Position numbers and translations under genes: made by a program. Shown here in pieces: positions 23,001 to 32,533 of a DNA stretch of 64,000 nt. The notes beneath the pieces were generated by a model. It ran no database searches. It was given only the letters and a program-made list of their open reading frames with translations, and was not told the DNA's origin. Within the stretch, counting starts at the first letter, position 1, and every line of letters begins with the position of its first letter. The stretch is taken from contig JADLHG010000082.1 of NCBI GenBank assembly GCA_020848905.1, forward strand, positions 1-64,000, written 5' to 3'. Source of the DNA: Deltaproteobacteria bacterium. Its GTDB lineage: Bacteria > Myxococcota_A > Polyangia > GCA-2747355 > JADLHG01.

Positions 23001-25838
23001 ATGGGCACCGACCCTGCGGGCCTTACCGCCCCCGTGGGCATTCCCACCCCCATGCTCGTCCTGCGCGACCAGAAGGTCTGCGGCGCCGAGAACGTGGACG
23101 AGTTCGTGCAGTTGGTCAACGAGGGCCTCGTCGGCCCGGGGGGTGTGGCCGGAGCCACACCCCCCGAGGAGGCCTTCACCAAGGAGTGGTCCCACGACGC
23201 GCACTTCGTCTGCTACGGGGTGATCGACGCCCCTGACGCGACGGGCGAGGTCAAGTGGGTGGAGCCCTCGTGGCCGCGCTGCAACAAGGCGTCGGTCCAG
23301 CCGCTCAAGGATCGTGGCGTCAAGATCGTCATGAACTTCGCGGCCTTCGACCTCGACACGAAGGACCACAAGGCCTGGGGCGCGGGCCCCGACGACCCGC
23401 ACGTCGACGCCTACGTGGCGGGCCTGGCGAAGGCCTTCGCGAACGATCCGCTGCTCTCCGAGGCCTACGCCTTCTACGTCACGAAGAAGGGCGCTCGCCT
23501 CGTCTACAAGCTGGCGAAGCCGATCGACGTCGAGCGGGTCGAGCCGTTCCTGTGCGGGCTGGCGAAGCGCCTGGAGGACGCCGGCGTCACGCTCGACGCC
23601 GGCACCTTCAAGGTCGACTGGGCGTGCGTGGACTGGACGCGGCTCTTCCGCCTCCCCAAGGTCATGCGCGAGGGCAAGCCGACCTGGCCGTGCGAGATCG
23701 ACCTCCAGCCTCGCAACGAGATCGACCTCACGGCGATCACGATCGCGGTCAAGCCTCGCTCGTCCGGCGACGGCGTCACCGTCGCGGCGCGCCTCTACGA
23801 CGGCCCCATGCCCGACGAGAGCGTCGCGGCCCGCGTCCAGAAGAACGGCGACCTATGGGAGTGGGCGAAGCTCGCCAAGCGCCAGCTTCACGGCACCGAG
23901 TCCGGCCTGGTGGCCTTTGAGGGCCGCCCCTTGGCCCAGGAGGGCGAGCGCGACACCTCGATCCAGCGCGTCGTGGGCCAGGCCTGCGCGCTGCTCCACC
24001 CGCTCAAGGCCACGGCCGTGGACGACAAGGGCGTCGAGAACCTCCACAAGGCCGCGACGGGCCCCGAGGCGATCTACGCGCTCTTCCTGCCGGCCGTGCA
24101 GCAGTTCGCGCCCGACGACAAGGGCAAGCCCTGGGAGGTGATCCTCTGGACGGCGATCTGCAAGTACTGGGCGAAGGAGGAGGCCAAGGTCGCCGCGACC
24201 GCCGCCGAGGCCGAGGCCGCGGAGGCCGCGCGTGAGCAGCAGGCCCAGGACGCCTTGGACTCGATCGTCGCCGGCGTGGCGGAGTGGACGACCTACGAGC
24301 CGTTCCTCCAGGCCGAGGGCGCGACCGCCAAGGGGCTGGCGATCTCGCGGCGGCTGGTCGTGAGCCCCGGCGGCACCTACCACGTCCTCCAGCGCAACGG
24401 CTACTACACCGCCGACGGAGTGCCCAAGGATCTCTTGATCCCGGCCATGCACCAAGCCGGGCTCGGCGACGTGGTCGACCTCGTGATCGTGACCGACAAG
24501 GGGGTGAGGCTCCTTAGCCCTCAGGAGGCGATCCTGAAGTACTGCACGCCCGTCCAGCACGTCATTGGCTGCCCCAGGCGCCCCGGCATGAAGGGCGGCG
24601 TCTTGATCGAGGATCCTGGTTCCGGCGAGATTCTTCTTGAGGTTCCGCTGTATCACCGCCGCGAGGACATTCCTCGGGTCTACAACGAGGAGTGCCACCG
24701 CTGGCTCCTGTCGTTCGGGGACGAGCGGCTCCTCGACTGGATCGCGAAGGCGCTCGACCTGACCGGCGTCATGCCCGTGCTCTCGATCGCTGGCCCGCCC
24801 TCGATCGGCAAGGCGCTGCTCGTGGCCGGCCTCACCGAGTGCATCAACACCAAGACGATCGCCTCCGACAACGACTTCGGCACCTTCAGCCCGAAGTTCA
24901 TGCGGACGCCCTTCCTCGTGATCAACGAGAACCTCATGCAGGCGAGGTTCATGCGGACCGAGCCCAGCGCGCTCATTCGTCAGTTGACGGCTGGCGACCC
25001 CCTGGAGGTCAACCGCAAGTTCAAGACGCCCGTCGACGTCCGCAACCCCGTGCGGACGCTCGTCACGGCCAACAACGAAGACGTGATCATGCGCCTGTTC
25101 GGCACCGAGCAGGACATGAGCCCCGAGGACCGCGAGGCCCTCCTCATGCGCCTGGTCCACCTCAACGTGGGCCACGAGCCGGCGAACTACCTCCGGAGCC
25201 TCGGCGGCCTGGACTACACGTCCCGCCCCGGGCACCGCTGGGTTCGCGGCCCCTCGGGCGAGCCCAGCAACAACATCCTGGCCAGCCATCTTCTCTGGGT
25301 TCACGAGAACTTCCAGCGGCACCCCTCGCACGACCGGTTCAAGATGCGCGGCTACGTGCCGCCGCACCTGCTCCAGCACGTCAGCACGCGCAGCGGCGCG
25401 AGCCCGACCGTGATCGAGACCCTGATCCGCATGATCGAGTCCCCGTCGTCGGCCACGAGCGACGGGCTGATCCTCCCCGGCGTCGGCGAGGCCGCCGCGC
25501 TCGGTGTCAAGGACCGGATCTTCGTGACCTCGTCGGCCGTGATCGACTTCTTCCGCAACGACCTCGCGGCGCGCACCAAGAAGGAGTTGAACCACAAGGT
25601 CGTCGGATCGGTCCTGCGCGGCCTCCAGGCCCCGCAGTCCGTCTTCCCCGGGAAGGCCGAGGTGCGTGCGTTCATGACCGGGCGCGGGGAGCGTAAGCGC
25701 GCGCGGTGGTCCGAGGTGCTGCTCGACACCCTCGCGGCCGAAGCCGCCGATCATGGCTACAAGAGCGACGTCCTTCAGCGGCTGCTCCGCGAGTGCGGCT
25801 CTTCGTCGGTGGGCGGGTCGTCGGCTGGCGCCCCTTGA
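23001..25838 (+). CDS. Primase-polymerase / superfamily 3 helicase
   Basis: 945 residues from the ATG at 23001. Residues 80-250 form an archaeo-eukaryotic primase-like domain: FDLDTK near 114, KKGARLVYKL and CVDWTRLFRLP. After a coiled linker (390-420), residues 560-760 are a D5/SF3-type helicase: Walker A GPPSIGK near 597, Walker B-like FLVINEN, a sensor-like TANNED, and an Arg-rich end. The fused enzyme would prime and unwind viral DNA. Adjacent to the palindrome, it is the natural partner of an origin there. Confidence 0.88.
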   Translation: MGTDPAGLTAPVGIPTPMLVLRDQKVCGAENVDEFVQLVNEGLVGPGGVAGATPPEEAFTKEWSHDAHFVCYGVIDAPDATGEVKWVEPSWPRCNKASVQPLKDRGVKIVMNFAAFDLDTKDHKAWGAGPDDPHVDAYVAGLAKAFANDPLLSEAYAFYVTKKGARLVYKLAKPIDVERVEPFLCGLAKRLEDAGVTLDAGTFKVDWACVDWTRLFRLPKVMREGKPTWPCEIDLQPRNEIDLTAITIAVKPRSSGDGVTVAARLYDGPMPDESVAARVQKNGDLWEWAKLAKRQLHGTESGLVAFEGRPLAQEGERDTSIQRVVGQACALLHPLKATAVDDKGVENLHKAATGPEAIYALFLPAVQQFAPDDKGKPWEVILWTAICKYWAKEEAKVAATAAEAEAAEAAREQQAQDALDSIVAGVAEWTTYEPFLQAEGATAKGLAISRRLVVSPGGTYHVLQRNGYYTADGVPKDLLIPAMHQAGLGDVVDLVIVTDKGVRLLSPQEAILKYCTPVQHVIGCPRRPGMKGGVLIEDPGSGEILLEVPLYHRREDIPRVYNEECHRWLLSFGDERLLDWIAKALDLTGVMPVLSIAGPPSIGKALLVAGLTECINTKTIASDNDFGTFSPKFMRTPFLVINENLMQARFMRTEPSALIRQLTAGDPLEVNRKFKTPVDVRNPVRTLVTANNEDVIMRLFGTEQDMSPEDREALLMRLVHLNVGHEPANYLRSLGGLDYTSRPGHRWVRGPSGEPSNNILASHLLWVHENFQRHPSHDRFKMRGYVPPHLLQHVSTRSGASPTVIETLIRMIESPSSATSDGLILPGVGEAAALGVKDRIFVTSSAVIDFFRNDLAARTKKELNHKVVGSVLRGLQAPQSVFPGKAEVRAFMTGRGERKRARWSEVLLDTLAAEAADHGYKSDVLQRLLRECGSSSVGGSSAGAP

Positions 25839-25862
25839 CCGGCGACGAACATGCGGTAGTGT
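25835..25862 (+). promoter_or_regulatory. Sigma-70-like promoter of the nuclease
   Basis: TTGACC overlapping the upstream stop, 16-base spacer, TAGTGT. The following leader of about 115 bases is built of ACGACGA/GACAACG-type repeats and should be poorly structured. Confidence 0.75.
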
Positions 25863-25977
25863 GTCTGACCTGACGACGAACGACGAACACTGAATACGAA
25901 CGACGACGACGACAACGCGAACGACGACGACGCGCTAAGAATCGACGACGAATCAAACGACAACGACGGAGCCTACA

Positions 25978-27879
25978 ATGCACATGCGCGTCAGCGCGAC
26001 GCAGTTGGAGTCGTTTGCCGGTTCGCGGGAGTCCTGCAACCGGAAGTGGTGGTTCTCCTACGTCCGCCGTCTACCGTCGATCCAGACCACGTCGCAGACC
26101 TTCGGCACGACGCTCCACGAAGTTCTTGAGCGGTGGCTGCTCGCGGACGATCTGGGCCGGGGCCCCGACGGGGCCCCGGTCGACCTCTACCCGAAGGGCT
26201 GGGACGCGACGATCTCGCCCGCCGACGCCGACCTGATCAAGCGGTTCGTGACCATGGGGGAGCAGCACGGGCTCCTCGTGCGCGAGCCGGGGCGCAAGGT
26301 CGAGAGCGAGTTCCTCCTGCCGCTCGTGCGCGACGAGGCGCCTGGCGGCGCCGGCGGCGGTCCCGATCGAGAGCCCCTGTCGATCGACATTCACGGCTTC
26401 CGCGACCTCACGACGCGCGCCAAGGTCGTCGACCACAAGACGACGTCCTCCATGGACTACGCCAAGAGCGAGGAGGCGCTCCGCAAGAACACGCAGATGC
26501 TCGTCTACGCCGGATCGCTCGTCATGGAGGCGATCATGCGGGGCGAGGAGCCGCCCGCCGAAGTCGAGATCCAGCACAACGTGTTCTGCACCGCCACGGC
26601 GACCGGCGAGCGGCGCGAGGGCAAGCAGCCCCGCGTCCGCAAGACGAAGACGAGCGTCTCGCGCGCGGAGATCGAGCAGGCCTGGAACGACCTCGCCAAC
26701 CGCGCGCGGGTCATGGCCTCGACCGCGAAGCTCAAGGACTGGACGACCGTCCCCGGCCCCCCGCATGGCCTCGCGGCCTGCAACGCCTACGGCGTCTGCC
26801 AGTTCGTCAGGATCTGCGGCGGCAAGGAGTCGCCGGAGGACTACGCCGACCGGATCAAGGGCGGCAAGAACAACGACCAGAACAACCAGAAGAAGGAGGA
26901 TCCCATGTCGTCCGCGTTGCTGAACATGATCAAGCGCCCCGGGGTCGCGCCCGCCGCGACGCCCGCGCCGCAGCCCGTGCCGCAGGCGGCCCCGCCGCCC
27001 GTCGCGCCCACGCCCCAGCCCGCGCCGCAGGCGGCCCCGCCGCCCGCGGCGGCGGCGAGCGTGTCCAGCCTGCTGAAGCGGGTCGCCGTGTCCGTGAACC
27101 CGACCGCGCCGGCCGCGCCCCCGGCCCAGTCGCCGCAGGCGGCGCCCCCGCCCGCGCCCCCCGCCGCCCAGAACGGGCAGCAGCCCATGCCGTGGGCGGC
27201 GCCCTCGTGCAAGGCGTGCTCGGGGACGGGGGTCAACAGCCGGGGCTACCCGTGCCAGGTCTGCGACAGCCTCGCGGCCCAGGAGGGGCGCCCCACGAGC
27301 GACCAGTTCGCGTGGACCTTCGCCGACGGCCGCATGACCGCGACCGCGAAGGCCGGGATCGTCCACGAGGCGGCCCCGCCGCCCGCGCCGACCCCGCCGC
27401 CCGCGCCGACCCCGACCCCGGAGGCCCAGCCCGCCGCCGAGGCGCCCGCGCCCGCGAAGCGCGGGCGGCGCAAGAAGGCCGAGACGCCCGCGACGGACGC
27501 CACGCCGACGCAGACGCCGCTGGCGATGGAGGCCTTCGCGCAGAAGTTCACCCCCGCGACGGCGCCCCAGGCCACGACCGGCTTCGTCCTGTGCCTCGGG
27601 TGCCACCCCAGCCGGCACCGCGGGCCGGTCAAGGTCATGCCGATCGAGAGCATCTTCGCCGAGGCGGCCGAGGCCCTGGCCGAGGCGCGCGGGGCCGAGA
27701 GCTACTACGCGCTCAAGCCGTTCGACCGCGCCGACGCGCTCGTGGCGCAGATCGGCGAGGTGGCCGAGATGATCGACGGTCACGTCGTCACGTCGCCGGC
27801 GTTCGACACCCTCACGCACGACCTCAAGACGTTCGTGCTGGCGCTCAAGCCCTCGGCGGCCGAGGTCTACGAGGTCTAG
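25978..27879 (+). CDS. RecB/Cas4-like nuclease with Pro/Ala-rich tail
   Basis: 633 residues. Residues 1-290 are a PD-(D/E)XK nuclease of the RecB/AddB/Cas4 group: QLESFAGSRESCNRKW at the start, HGFRDLT then VVDHKTT near 150 (metal-binding Asp, catalytic Asp-x-Lys), and Cys20 with CNAYGVCQFVRIC at about 266-278 as a four-Cys iron-sulfur site. A Pro/Ala linker, a CKAC...CQVC zinc motif (about 415-432) and a C-terminal helical domain follow. A perfect internal ribosome site (AAGGAGGATCCC, ATG 26905) in frame could make a separate 324-residue tail protein. Confidence 0.85.
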   Translation: MHMRVSATQLESFAGSRESCNRKWWFSYVRRLPSIQTTSQTFGTTLHEVLERWLLADDLGRGPDGAPVDLYPKGWDATISPADADLIKRFVTMGEQHGLLVREPGRKVESEFLLPLVRDEAPGGAGGGPDREPLSIDIHGFRDLTTRAKVVDHKTTSSMDYAKSEEALRKNTQMLVYAGSLVMEAIMRGEEPPAEVEIQHNVFCTATATGERREGKQPRVRKTKTSVSRAEIEQAWNDLANRARVMASTAKLKDWTTVPGPPHGLAACNAYGVCQFVRICGGKESPEDYADRIKGGKNNDQNNQKKEDPMSSALLNMIKRPGVAPAATPAPQPVPQAAPPPVAPTPQPAPQAAPPPAAAASVSSLLKRVAVSVNPTAPAAPPAQSPQAAPPPAPPAAQNGQQPMPWAAPSCKACSGTGVNSRGYPCQVCDSLAAQEGRPTSDQFAWTFADGRMTATAKAGIVHEAAPPPAPTPPPAPTPTPEAQPAAEAPAPAKRGRRKKAETPATDATPTQTPLAMEAFAQKFTPATAPQATTGFVLCLGCHPSRHRGPVKVMPIESIFAEAAEALAEARGAESYYALKPFDRADALVAQIGEVAEMIDGHVVTSPAFDTLTHDLKTFVLALKPSAAEVYEV

Positions 27880-27894
27880 AGGCCGGGATCGTTC

Positions 27895-27924
27895 ACGACG
27901 GGCCCTCTTCGGAGGGCCCGTCGT
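27895..27924 (+). terminator. Strong hairpin terminator
   Basis: 13-bp perfect stem (arm ACGACGGGCCCTC) with TTCG loop after the nuclease stop; the next ribosome site follows within 10 bases. Confidence 0.75.
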
Positions 27925-27935
27925 TCGGAGGAGCC

Positions 27936-28127
27936 ATGGACATTGACGTCCCTTCGCAGCGGGAGTTCGACGACCTCAAGAATCGCTTCGACAGCCTCCT
28001 GAAGTTCCTCGGGATCGAGGAAGTGAGGTGCCCCGAGTCTCCGCAGGGGGACGTCTGGCACCGCTACCAGGCCTGCTCCGTCTGTGGAGGCGAAGGGACG
28101 ATCTTCGTGAAGAAGGGCGACAAGTGA
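27936..28127 (+). CDS. Small zinc-ribbon-like protein
   Basis: 63 residues, ATG after GGAGGAG. A helical N-terminus, then C...CSVCGGEG, a half or whole zinc motif. Its stop overlaps the helicase start (GTGA). Confidence 0.68.
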   Translation: MDIDVPSQREFDDLKNRFDSLLKFLGIEEVRCPESPQGDVWHRYQACSVCGGEGTIFVKKGDK

Positions 28128-30403
28128 CCGTCAAGGACGACGCGGCGAACCTGGCCGCCGCCTCAGGCGCGGTGGTGATCACCAACGTCATGCCGGAGGC
28201 CGCCCCCTCTGGGGGCGGGCTACACCCCGCGCTGGCCAAGCGCGTCGAGGTGGCCTGGAAGACGGACGATCCGGCGCAGTACTCCGACGTGCGCCGGATC
28301 TGCTCGATCCCGATCGCCGGACCGCTCACCGACGCCGAGGTCGAGGAGTTCTCGCGGCGCAACGTGCTCGCCGCCGCCTACGAGAGCGGCTTCCGCCTGC
28401 GCGAGGGCCAGGCGCGCGTGGTCGTGTTCTACGACCGCTACGGCGGGGTCTTCGCCCCGCTTCCGTGTTCGGCGGGCAAGACGCTCGCCTCGATCCTCGT
28501 CGCCGAACGCTACTGGCGCCGCACGGCCCAGAAGCTCCTCCAGGCCGGCACGCCGGACCTGCCCAACCGGTCGCTCTACCTCGTGCCGCCAGAGGTCTAC
28601 CCGCAGGTCATGCAGCAGATCGGCAACCGGCCGCCAGACATTCAGTGGGCACGCGCCCGCGTGCCCGTGACCGTCCCCTTCGTCGGCCTCGGCGGCGGCA
28701 TGACGCAGGCGCGGCGCGAGGCGCTGGCGACGAACTACAAGCGCGGCTGCTTCGTCATGCCGCACAGCCTCATGAGCGCCCGCGACGGCAGCAAGCTCCT
28801 CGACCTGATCGAGCCGGGCCTCCTGATCGTGGACGAGGCCCACCGCTTCAAGAACCGCTCGGCCGCGCGCACCAAGCGCCTCATGAGCTACGTGAACCGC
28901 AAGCTCCCGCAGCTTGTGATCCTCTCGGGATCGATCACGAACAAGAGCGTGAAGGACTACCACCACTTCCTGAAGCCCACGCTCGGGGTCCGCAGCCCGC
29001 TGCCCCACGCGCCGGACCTCGCGTATCAGTGGTCGGAGGTCGTCGACACCGACGCGGACCCGAGCGAGGACATGAAGCGTCCCATGGCGCCGCTCGTCGA
29101 CTGGGCGAAGTTCCACTTCCGCGAAGAGGCCCTCAAGGGCCTCCTGCCCATGGACGTCTCGGGCTTCAGGCGCGCGCACAAGCTCCGCATGAACACCTGC
29201 CCCGGGGTCGTCGCCGCGACGGACGCCGGCGTGCCGAGCACCCTGATCATTGCCACGCGCGAGGTCACGCACGCGGTGCCCGGCCAGCAGGTTGCCCTCG
29301 ACGCGCTCGTGCGCCGCGTCGACGACGACTGGGTGACGCCCAACGGCGACCCGATCGACCACGCGATCCACAAGTTCAAGTGGCTCTATGAACTCACCGC
29401 GGGGTTCTACTACCGCCTCACCTGGCCGGTCGCCGACGAGGTCGCCAAGCGCAAGAACCTCTCGCTCGTCGAGGCGAAGGACGTCGTCGACCGCTCGATC
29501 GCTCGGCACCTCGCCCACGGCAACTACGCCAAGGCGCTGCGGAAGTGGTTCGCCGACGGCTCCCACCAGGCCGGCCTCGACACCCCGTTCCTCGTCGGCC
29601 AGGACATGGCCCGCAACGGGGCCAAGAATGTCGGGCAGGTGCTCTACGACGCCTGGAGCGCCTGGAAGGCGGCCGGCGTCGGCGTGGACGGCTCGACGGA
29701 CGACCTCGTCGAGCGCGACAGCCAGGCGGTCCGCGTGTGCGACTACAAGGTCCGCGCCGCGCGCGACTGGGCCCGTGCGCTGCGCGAGCAGCACGGCAAG
29801 GTCGGCGGCCTGCTGTGGATCTATCACAACGAGGTCGGGCAGTGGCTCTACGAGGTGCTCAAGAGCGACGAGGCGCTGTGGGCCGACGTCCCTGGTGGCG
29901 CCCACGGTCCCTACGGGGTGCTCTGCGCGCCGGCGGGCGAGCCCCACAACCGCGCGATCATGGACCCGTCGAACAGCAAGAAGCTCGTCGTGGCCTCGAT
30001 CGTCGCCCACGGGACGGGCAAGAACCTCCAGGCCTTTGAGCATCAGTGCGTCGTGCAGTGGCCCCGGAGCGCGGGGCAGGCGGAGCAGTTCCTCTCGCGC
30101 ACGCACCGCACGGGGCAGCTTGCGGACGAGCTTCGCGTCGACGTGCTCATGGCGCCGGCGGTCAAGGCCGCGGGTGGCAGCGAGGACTACGCCGGCACCG
30201 ACTTCGACCTCAAGAACCTGTCGGCGTGCCTGCGCGACGCGACATACGTCCAGCAGAGCACGGGCTCGTCGCAGAAGGTGCTGATCGCGCAGTATGACCC
30301 GCTGCCGCGGATCTATGATCAGTCGGTCCTGAACGAGCTTGGGTTCCAGCCCAAGAAGCTCGACGCGCAGGGCGAGAAGTCGCTGCGCGAGAAGTTCGGG
30401 TAG
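28124..30403 (+). CDS. SNF2-like superfamily 2 helicase/ATPase
   Basis: 759 residues from a GTG overlapping the upstream stop. Motif I CSAGKT near 116, motif II DEAH near 237 (followed by RFKN, as in SNF2), motif III LSGSITN near 268, motifs V-VI GTGKNLQAF near 630 and SRTHRTGQ near 657. The helicase core is split by a long insertion (about 290-560), larger than in standard phage SNF2 proteins. Translocases of this class remodel protein-DNA complexes or branched DNA. Confidence 0.88.
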   Translation: MTVKDDAANLAAASGAVVITNVMPEAAPSGGGLHPALAKRVEVAWKTDDPAQYSDVRRICSIPIAGPLTDAEVEEFSRRNVLAAAYESGFRLREGQARVVVFYDRYGGVFAPLPCSAGKTLASILVAERYWRRTAQKLLQAGTPDLPNRSLYLVPPEVYPQVMQQIGNRPPDIQWARARVPVTVPFVGLGGGMTQARREALATNYKRGCFVMPHSLMSARDGSKLLDLIEPGLLIVDEAHRFKNRSAARTKRLMSYVNRKLPQLVILSGSITNKSVKDYHHFLKPTLGVRSPLPHAPDLAYQWSEVVDTDADPSEDMKRPMAPLVDWAKFHFREEALKGLLPMDVSGFRRAHKLRMNTCPGVVAATDAGVPSTLIIATREVTHAVPGQQVALDALVRRVDDDWVTPNGDPIDHAIHKFKWLYELTAGFYYRLTWPVADEVAKRKNLSLVEAKDVVDRSIARHLAHGNYAKALRKWFADGSHQAGLDTPFLVGQDMARNGAKNVGQVLYDAWSAWKAAGVGVDGSTDDLVERDSQAVRVCDYKVRAARDWARALREQHGKVGGLLWIYHNEVGQWLYEVLKSDEALWADVPGGAHGPYGVLCAPAGEPHNRAIMDPSNSKKLVVASIVAHGTGKNLQAFEHQCVVQWPRSAGQAEQFLSRTHRTGQLADELRVDVLMAPAVKAAGGSEDYAGTDFDLKNLSACLRDATYVQQSTGSSQKVLIAQYDPLPRIYDQSVLNELGFQPKKLDAQGEKSLREKFG

Positions 30404-30408
30404 TTCGC

Positions 30409-30660
30409 ATGGTCCGCAACCTGAAGTGCTCGTATTCGACGGTGTCCCACGACCCGAAGCCGTTCTCTGCGATCGTGCAGTGCGACCGCGAGGCGACCTT
30501 CTTCTACGACGGTCGCTGCTGTTGCGGAGCCGTTGATATGTCGGCGTGGTATTGCGAGGAGCATAAGCCGCATGTCCCTGCGCGAGTCGGTCGAGCGCCT
30601 GACAGCCAAGGCCAAGGAGATCCCTCCGTGGAAGCTGGGAACGATCGTGTTCGCGGCTGA
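30409..30660 (+). CDS. Small zinc-binding protein
   Basis: 83 residues. CDRE...CCCG...WYCEEH is a plausible zinc finger; the last 25 residues overlap the next gene and look degenerate. No good ribosome site, so it may be coupled to the helicase stop five bases before. Confidence 0.55.
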   Translation: MVRNLKCSYSTVSHDPKPFSAIVQCDREATFFYDGRCCCGAVDMSAWYCEEHKPHVPARVGRAPDSQGQGDPSVEAGNDRVRG

Positions 30661-30838
30661 GAACGAGGGCCAGGGAGAGGTCTTTGTGGGCGGATCGGCC
30701 AAGAACCGGTGCCCCGACGGCGGGGCGTGCCACCACGACTGTCAGGGAGCGTGCTTCCGCGTGCAGCACTGCTCCCCGCTCTCGGGCGTCTTCCCGAACG
30801 ATCGGTGGCCGTCGTGGATCAGGAGGGGAGGACCGTGA
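30572..30838 (+). CDS. Small Cys/His protein
   Basis: 88 residues; ATG 11 bases after GAGGAG. CPDGGACHHDCQGAC in the middle is probably metal-binding. It overlaps the upstream frame by 89 bases and the next start by GTGA. Confidence 0.65.
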   Translation: MSLRESVERLTAKAKEIPPWKLGTIVFAAENEGQGEVFVGGSAKNRCPDGGACHHDCQGACFRVQHCSPLSGVFPNDRWPSWIRRGGP

Positions 30839-31014
30839 CCGAGGTCGAGTGTGCGTTCTGCGACAGGACGACGCTGGCAATCTCCGATCTGACCGATTGG
30901 GTCGAGATCGAGTTGCGGCTGCTGTCCAACGGATACCTGCGGCGATCGGTCCTGGCCTGCCCGTCGTGCGCCTCGCGCGTCGAGGGGCTCCTCCAGAAGG
31001 AGCAGGAGCGGTGA
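30835..31014 (+). CDS. Small zinc-finger protein
   Basis: 59 residues; GTG after GGAGGGGAGG. CAFC at 6-9 and CPSC at 42-45 flank a beta/alpha core. Confidence 0.68.
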   Translation: MTEVECAFCDRTTLAISDLTDWVEIELRLLSNGYLRRSVLACPSCASRVEGLLQKEQER

Positions 31015-31262
31015 GCGTCTTCGGAGGCGGCGGCGGACGCAGCGGCGAGGACGTCCTCACGCGGCAGAAGATCATGGCCGAGATCGAGTCCGAGACCGAC
31101 ATTGCGCGGCTCGCGAAGCTCCTCGCGTTCGATCAGGTCGACTACGACTATGACCCGTGCGGGAAGTCCTCCCTGGGGATCAATCGGCACTTGACGGACC
31201 TCTCCTGCAAGGTCGTCGCCAGGATCAACGCGCTGTGCGGGTTTGAGGTGAGGGGGGAGTAG
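31011..31262 (+). CDS. Hypothetical protein
   Basis: 83 residues from a GTG overlapping the upstream stop. Gly-rich N-terminus, then helices with DVDYDYDPCG. Unknown. Confidence 0.65.
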   Translation: MSVFGGGGGRSGEDVLTRQKIMAEIESETDIARLAKLLAFDQVDYDYDPCGKSSLGINRHLTDLSCKVVARINALCGFEVRGE

Positions 31263-31264
31263 CC

Positions 31265-31495
31265 GTGGCCAAGCGCGAGAACCCCACCCGACGCCTCTTC
31301 GACTGCGCGTGTCCGAAGGGACAAGAGCACCAGCGCGTCCTCGTCTCGGTCGAGGTCTCGATCCCAGCCTGCCTCTACCGGCGGGTCAACAAGAGCGCCC
31401 TGCGGCGCCGGAGCGTCAGGATCGAGGGGGCCGTGTGGGAGAAGGCGACGACGTTCTGCGAGAAGTGCGGCATGGTGTGGGGACATGATTCCTAA
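31265..31495 (+). CDS. Small zinc-ribbon protein
   Basis: 76 residues from a GTG after GGGGGG. CACPKG at 14-19 and CEKCG near 66 give a zinc ribbon around a basic beta region. Confidence 0.65.
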   Translation: MAKRENPTRRLFDCACPKGQEHQRVLVSVEVSIPACLYRRVNKSALRRRSVRIEGAVWEKATTFCEKCGMVWGHDS

Positions 31496-32105
31496 CGAGT
31501 TCGACCGGCGTGTCATGCTCGGGGGCCTGATCCCGTCGAGGGCCTATATCCACAGCGTCATGATGGCGCGCTCGGCGGAGATCCAGGCCGGGCGGCAGGA
31601 GCGGCAGGAGGAGGAGCGAATGGCGACGAAGGTGATCACGCGCACCGACTGCGATCGGTGCGGGGCGGTGTCGGAGGAGGAGGGGGCGTTGGCGGGCTGC
31701 CCCCCGAAGGGCTGGGGGGCGTTCAGCCTGACGGTCCGCGGCGACAGCGAGGGGTGGCTCAAGATCGAGAAGAAGCGCAACATGGTCCTCTGCGACCACT
31801 GCTGCGCTGACGTCTTCGTCTTCGTCGATCAGACGACGCGCTTCGCCGCCGCGAAGGAGAAGGAGGACGCCTCGCAGGACATGCCGAAGGGGTTGAAGGG
31901 CTCGATCTTGACGCTCGGTCTGAGCCGGCGAGCGACCGGGTCGCTGGTCGACAGCGGTATCTTGACGATCGACACCCTCCTGACGTTCTCGGAGGACGAC
32001 CTTTGCATGCTTCCTCGGTTCGGGCAGACCTCGCTCAACGAGGTGCGCGCGAAGCTGGCCGAGCGCGGCTGGCGCCTGAAGAATGACACGAGGGAGCCCC
32101 TGTGA
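31485..32105 (+). CDS. Zinc-ribbon protein with RNA polymerase alpha-CTD-like domain
   Basis: 206 residues from ATG 31485; an in-frame ATG at 31620 behind GGAGGAGG would give 161 residues and has the better ribosome site. CDRC...CDHCC is a zinc ribbon. Residues 138-200 (LGLSRRATGSLVDSGILTI, then LLTFSEDDLCMLPRFGQTSLNEV, then LAERGWRL) match the bacterial alpha C-terminal domain, including the helix-hairpin-helix that binds UP elements and activators. A viral protein with this domain could bridge host polymerase and viral promoters (inference). Confidence 0.82.
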   Translation: MIPNEFDRRVMLGGLIPSRAYIHSVMMARSAEIQAGRQERQEEERMATKVITRTDCDRCGAVSEEEGALAGCPPKGWGAFSLTVRGDSEGWLKIEKKRNMVLCDHCCADVFVFVDQTTRFAAAKEKEDASQDMPKGLKGSILTLGLSRRATGSLVDSGILTIDTLLTFSEDDLCMLPRFGQTSLNEVRAKLAERGWRLKNDTREPL

Positions 32106-32533
32106 CCGCCGCGGACGCCGCTCACGAGGCCAAGGTCGAGGGCATGCGTCGCGCCGACGTCGGCGCCGACGCCCGGTGGCTCCTCGTCGCCGACGCCATG
32201 ATCCAGCGCCTCGCGCGCGAGCGCGACTTCTTCACGTCCGACGACGTGTGGAAGGCCCTGGCCGACTCGCCGGCCGCGACCCGCGACAACCGCGCGCTCG
32301 GGCCGCGCATGCTCTACGCGGCGCGCCAGGGCTTGATCAAGAAGGCCGGGTTCGTGCTCTCGGTCCGCGAGAGCCGCCACCAGGCGCCGTTGCAGGTGTG
32401 GCAGTCCCTCCTGCGCGCCGGGGGGAAGGTCGTCCCCGAGGCCGACCAGTGGCGGCGCGTGTTGACCACGCTGGAGCGGGCGGGCGACCGCGAGTCGGCC
32501 GCCTTCGTCCGCGCGAGGTGTTCGATCAGTTGA
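32102..32533 (+). CDS. Winged-helix-like phage protein
   Basis: 143 residues from a GTG overlapping the upstream stop. ERDFFTSDDVWKALADSP, then NRALGPRMLYAARQGLIKKAG, then a strand and HQAPLQVWQSLL, matches a wHTH arrangement common in phage accessory proteins. DNA binding is inferred. Confidence 0.72.
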   Translation: MTAADAAHEAKVEGMRRADVGADARWLLVADAMIQRLARERDFFTSDDVWKALADSPAATRDNRALGPRMLYAARQGLIKKAGFVLSVRESRHQAPLQVWQSLLRAGGKVVPEADQWRRVLTTLERAGDRESAAFVRARCSIS

